From contig CAVVVS010000134.1 in the NCBI GenBank assembly GCA_963751355.1, positions 1-56,669 of the forward strand: a DNA stretch of 56,669 nucleotides, in the 5' to 3' direction. How positions within the stretch are numbered: position 1 is the first letter of the stretch; every line of letters starts with the position of its first letter. The position numbers and the translations under genes were made by a program. Shown here piece by piece: positions 53,864-56,669 of this stretch. Source of the stretch: CAVVVS01 sp963751355. Lineage in GTDB: Bacteria; Bacteroidota; Ignavibacteria; Ignavibacteriales; Ignavibacteriaceae. The notes beneath the pieces are model-generated. The model saw only the letters and a program-made list of their open reading frames with translations, did not search any database and had not been told where the DNA came from.

Positions 53864-55273
53864 ATGCACGTTGTGTTTGTGCGGTCCTGCTCTGAGAGTC
53901 AGGCCGCCATACTGGCCACCCTTGAAGAGAGAGGTCACGATGTGCATTGCTTCGACGATGCAAGTGAGGCCCTCAAGGCAATTCGGTCTGATTCAGCGAT
54001 CGATATGCTGATCACTGGCGCGCTCACGGCACCTATTTCTGGTTTGGAAGTTTGTTGGGAGGCCCGACTTGTCGCAGGCGAGGACAGGCCGCTCTATATT
54101 CTGTTTGTGGTTCCGGCAGGCGAATACGCAACTAAGATCGAAGCGCTCGATAGCGGCGCTGACGAGACTCTGGATGAGCTTGCTCGCAGTGAGGAATTTC
54201 ACGCAAAGCTTCGCGTTGCGCAGAGGATCACGTCGCTGCAGCGCGATCTTATTCAAGAAGCCTCCACTGATTATCTTTCCGGCGCAGATAACCGACGGGC
54301 GTTCTTTCGAAAGTTGTCGGCGGCATGCAGCGATGCAGACCGAGGCAGGCCTCTTTCAGTAATTTGCCTCGATGTAGATCGCTTCAAAGCTATCAACGAT
54401 CGCTATGGCCACGATGTGGGCGATGAAGCTCTTCGCACCATCGCCGCTGCTGCCCGTAAGCTCCGTTTGCCTGTGGGGCGCCTTGGTGGCGATGAATTCG
54501 GCGTAATACTCAGGGATTGCAATCTCGACCGCGCATTAAAGGCAGCCTCGGCTTTACAAAGGGAAATTTCCAACGCGCGACTGCAGACGCCTGAGGGAAT
54601 TGTCGGTGTAACCTGCAGCTTGGGGGTAAGCGAGTTTCGGGTCGGAGACACGGCCGATGATTTGATGAAGCGAGCAGATCTGGCTCTCTATCAGGCCAAA
54701 GACAGAGGCGGCGACAATGTGGCCACTACTCCTAAGAAATCCTGGATGAATGGACGGCCGAGTTTGGGAGTCAGCCTCGTTCGCTTGCTGCCGCGACCTG
54801 GTCCCGAAATCAATGATCGGCGAAAAAGGCAGCCCGCAAGTGATGCCTTGATTGCGCGAGTTTGCGCCGTGATCGATCTTCTCATTGCTTCTGGTCTGGA
54901 TGAAGACGTGGCCTTTGAAGCTATGTCGCAAAGACTAATCGTTGCGGACATCCCTCTCCCAAACGATCGTGAGACGACGTCTAGCTGGCCAAATTACCTT
55001 CGGGAGCAGAGATCGGCCCTGCGCAATGGAACGCCAACTGAAGGGGCTCTAACGGAATACAGAAGCGTCGTTGCGGCACTCGATGCTATGGCCCCGCACG
55101 AGCGTGTCCGGTGGGCACTCGAGAATGAAGTGTGGGACCGTCGTCGAACTAGGCCCAGTTTTCCGAGCAACGCGTGGATCCCCGCTCGGCTCCCTGAGTT
55201 GGTTTCAAGCGATGGAAATAGCCTAAAGCAAATTGTTTCCTCCGCGCAGCGCGGAGAGAGGATTGCTAGTTAG
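53864..55273 (+). CDS. GGDEF-domain protein with degenerate receiver domain
   Basis: The protein has about 469 residues from the ATG at 53864, preceded by GGGGA; an upstream ATG at 53840 is less likely. The N-terminal 115 residues fold like a response-regulator receiver, but the phosphoacceptor region reads DMLITGALTAP, with glycine in place of the aspartate. The GGDEF domain (about 130-290) has RLGGDEFGVIL with an intact active site and the metal-binding DVDRFKAINDRYGHDVGDE. No RxxD inhibitory site is seen. A C-terminal part of about 170 residues is of unknown function. It probably makes cyclic di-GMP without phosphorylation control. Confidence 0.88.
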   Translation: MHVVFVRSCSESQAAILATLEERGHDVHCFDDASEALKAIRSDSAIDMLITGALTAPISGLEVCWEARLVAGEDRPLYILFVVPAGEYATKIEALDSGADETLDELARSEEFHAKLRVAQRITSLQRDLIQEASTDYLSGADNRRAFFRKLSAACSDADRGRPLSVICLDVDRFKAINDRYGHDVGDEALRTIAAAARKLRLPVGRLGGDEFGVILRDCNLDRALKAASALQREISNARLQTPEGIVGVTCSLGVSEFRVGDTADDLMKRADLALYQAKDRGGDNVATTPKKSWMNGRPSLGVSLVRLLPRPGPEINDRRKRQPASDALIARVCAVIDLLIASGLDEDVAFEAMSQRLIVADIPLPNDRETTSSWPNYLREQRSALRNGTPTEGALTEYRSVVAALDAMAPHERVRWALENEVWDRRRTRPSFPSNAWIPARLPELVSSDGNSLKQIVSSAQRGERIAS

Positions 55274-55370
55274 TTGGCTGTCTTTACACGCAAGCATTAG
55301 CGCATCGTCATGCGGAAAAGCCAACCTCCGATATTGGCACGGAGCAGACATTCAGAGACGGTTCGCTAAC

Positions 55371-55396
55371 GTCTGCTTCTGACCCAAGGCGAACGT
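55371..55396. repeat. Dispersed palindromic repeat, degenerate unit
   Basis: GTCTGCTTCTGACCC followed by CGAACGTC is a diverged copy of the repeat at 53671. It lies between the GGDEF gene and the Flp pilin. Confidence 0.6.
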
Positions 55397-55460
55397 CGGA
55401 GTGGTGGCCGGTCACTATCCGCCGACGCCGTCCGGGTCCCTTCGTCCCATTGCTGCGGCG

Positions 55461-55631
55461 TCAGCCTGTTTTGAGCTTATCGGCGATACCAACGAATAGA
55501 TTTGTCAACGAGCAACCAACCATTGTCAGCGACGCGCTAATGGCGACCGCAATGCCGGCAGCAACAAGACCATATTCGATTGCCGTGGCACCCGATTGGT
55601 CCTCAATGAATCTGGCGAAGGCCCTTCTCAT
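55461..55631 (-). CDS. Flp/Fap-type pilin
   Basis: From the ATG at 55631 this 56-residue frame reads MRRAFARFIEDQSGATAIEY and continues GLVAAGIAVAI. This is the Flp pilin signature, with Glu and Tyr after the prepilin cleavage site and one transmembrane helix. Flp pilins form Tad adhesion pili. No other tad or cpa genes are in this window. Longer starts at 55652 and 55739 are open but do not fit the family. Confidence 0.88.
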   Translation of the reverse strand: MRRAFARFIEDQSGATAIEYGLVAAGIAVAISASLTMVGCSLTNLFVGIADKLKTG

Positions 55632-55699
55632 CCCAAACAAATTCCCGGGCATAGTAGCCCCCTCAGTTCGGCAACGTCTGATGCGGCTGGGAAGCGCCG

Positions 55700-55903
55700 T
55701 TAGTTGGCGAGGCCCTTTTGCGCTAATGCGCTGCGCCAATTAGGAGGTTCACCCATCAGCCGTTGTATGGGGGTGCGGGTGTCGAGACTCTGTATGGCCC
55801 TACGAACTGCCTTGGCATCCTTGGCGGTCATGGGCTCCCGCGCCGACAAGGGCAAGTCCAACCAAGCATCGTCGTCGTCATCCACTTTGGGCGTGCGTGC
55901 CAT
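55700..55903 (-). CDS. Small unrecognised protein
   Basis: This 67-residue frame (VDDDDDAWLDLPLSAREPM, ending IQRLMGEPPNWRSALAQKGL) is acidic at the start. It has codon use like its neighbours but no motif I can name. It lies just upstream of the Flp pilin on the same strand. Whether it is a real gene is uncertain. Confidence 0.4.
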   Translation of the reverse strand: MARTPKVDDDDDAWLDLPLSAREPMTAKDAKAVRRAIQSLDTRTPIQRLMGEPPNWRSALAQKGLAN

Positions 55904-55973
55904 CGGAACGTCTCTCCGGGTTACCTTTATGGACCCGCGTACATTCAGCCTAACTTAGTTAAGCAAACCTTTC

Positions 55974-55999
55974 GTCCGCTTCTGGCACTTAGCGGACAT
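55974..55999. repeat. Dispersed palindromic repeat
   Basis: GTCCGCTTCTGG with closing arm AGCGGACAT, 26 bases in all. It is one of two adjacent copies in the gap before the phasin gene. Confidence 0.65.
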
Positions 56000-56019
56000 G
56001 CTAGGCGGGCAAGCTAAAG

Positions 56020-56079
56020 GTCCGCTATTGACCCGAAGCGGACATTCCGGCTGACCAGCCTCGTCAGCTATTGACCCAG
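56020..56079. repeat. Dispersed palindromic repeat, second copy with adjoining unit
   Basis: GTCCGCTATTGACCC with closing arm AGCGGACAT (56020-56045) is followed by TCCGGCTGACCAGCC and a second TATTGACCCAG. The last part of this unit reappears at 56629-56669, with CCGGCTGATCAGCC and GTCAGCTT. Confidence 0.65.
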
Positions 56080-56120
56080 ACCAGATGTGTTGATGGGACG
56101 TAAGATCCTCGTGCCGGAGG

Positions 56121-56498
56121 TCACCCTTTGGGCTGCATATTGCGTATTGCCTCTGACATCAGCTGGCCAAGCTCTTGGACCTGACGTGCGTATGTCTGGA
56201 TCTGAGTTTGCGCGTAACGGCTTTGAAGGGTCAGGACTTCTTGCATGTCCTTCGCATTGGCAAGCTCGCTCGCTAATGCGAACGAGCCTTCGGCGTTCTC
56301 CTTCGCGAACCCAATTGCCCGCTCCTGAACCGATCTGAATCCAGCTGCCATCGCATTCGATGGTGCGCCTGACCAAGCGTTCATCGATTGCGTCAAGAAG
56401 TCCATAAATTGACCGTAGGCAGCCCGTGCCTGCTCGATATTTTTTTCTGTCAGGTCGCGCAATTCTGAGGGGATCTCAAAGGGAGGCTTGTCAACCAT
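56121..56498 (-). CDS. Phasin family protein
   Basis: This 125-residue helical protein has LTEKNIEQARAAYGQFMDF and AKENAEGSFALASELANAKD, the pattern of Rhizobiales phasins. Phasins coat polyhydroxyalkanoate granules. It supports an alphaproteobacterial source for the right-hand part. The ATG at 56498 is the only one that gives the full protein. Confidence 0.9.
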   Translation of the reverse strand: MVDKPPFEIPSELRDLTEKNIEQARAAYGQFMDFLTQSMNAWSGAPSNAMAAGFRSVQERAIGFAKENAEGSFALASELANAKDMQEVLTLQSRYAQTQIQTYARQVQELGQLMSEAIRNMQPKG

Positions 56499-56628
56499 GG
56501 TGTCCTCTCAGCGGGATACTTCTAACCCAGTCGTCTGCTTCAGCCGCTACAGTGTCCCTAGTGTAGTGCATTTGATTGACAGAAAAAACGTTAAGACAAG
56601 CTGGGGAGTTCGGCTCCCATCTTCGCAC

Positions 56629-56669
56629 GAAGCGGATATGCCGGCTGATCAGCCTCATGTCAGCTTATG
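56629..56669. repeat. Dispersed palindromic repeat, cut by the window end
   Basis: AAGCGGATATGCCGGCTGAT and the following bases to the window end are a copy of the second half of the repeat at 56036-56079. Confidence 0.5.

Overview
The window joins two sequences of different origin. Positions 1 to about 44,110 are AT-rich and read as a continuous, well-ordered chromosome of a bacterium of the Bacteroidota/Ignavibacteriota group. The evidence is a subtilase with a type IX secretion (Por) C-terminal tail, a PorT-type outer-membrane barrel, a TTTG-N19-TAnnTTTG promoter in front of the his operon, and gene content and order. Positions from about 44,110 to 56,669 are GC-rich and look alphaproteobacterial, probably Bradyrhizobium-like (phasin, Flp pilin, dispersed GTCCGCTTCTGACCC repeats). 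The change falls inside a patatin-like phospholipase gene, so a chimeric contig is the simplest reading; lateral transfer is possible but less likely.

Left part, minus strand, 1-6,763: a complete histidine operon in the order promoter, leader peptide, attenuator, hisG, hisD, hisC, hisB, hisH, hisA, hisF, hisI, with hisI cut by the window edge. The leader encodes a 29-residue peptide with the run HEIHHHH. It is followed by an intrinsic terminator whose 5' arm can pair instead with the leader, a layout that fits classical attenuation. Next come four heat-shock genes in one orientation (clpB, htpG, a CbpA-type dnaJ, hsp20).

Positions 13.4-20.5 kb carry mnmE, mnmG and rsmG on the plus strand, with three parS-like palindromes between mnmE and mnmG, then a lipoprotein cytochrome, murQ and a PAP2 phosphatase. 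Positions 20.7-29.8 kb hold a mixed set of single genes (T9SS subtilase, outer-membrane barrel, MOSC protein, a membrane-protein remnant, metallophosphoesterase, Mut7-C nuclease, a duplicated exported protein, a frameshifted MmcQ/YjbR gene).

Positions 29.9-42.7 kb are the replication-origin neighbourhood: dnaA, dnaN, recF, dciA, gyrB, gyrA on the minus strand and, divergently, rpmH, rnpA, yidD, yidC on the plus strand. The most likely oriC is the very AT-rich dnaA-dnaN interval or the dnaA-rpmH interval. With the parS-like sites about 22-24 kb away, this places the left part at the chromosome origin.

Right part: two unrecognised divergent genes (44.1-46.6 kb), then an apparent minus-strand operon (52.6 to 46.8 kb) of two uncharacterised proteins, two small excisionase-like HTH proteins and two tyrosine recombinases. 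Both recombinases and at least one HTH gene are broken by many single-base frame changes. Beyond it lie a frameshifted alpha/beta hydrolase, a GGDEF protein with a degenerate receiver domain, a Flp pilin, a small unknown protein, a phasin, and at least five copies of a dispersed palindromic repeat. I found no rRNA, tRNA or CRISPR array.
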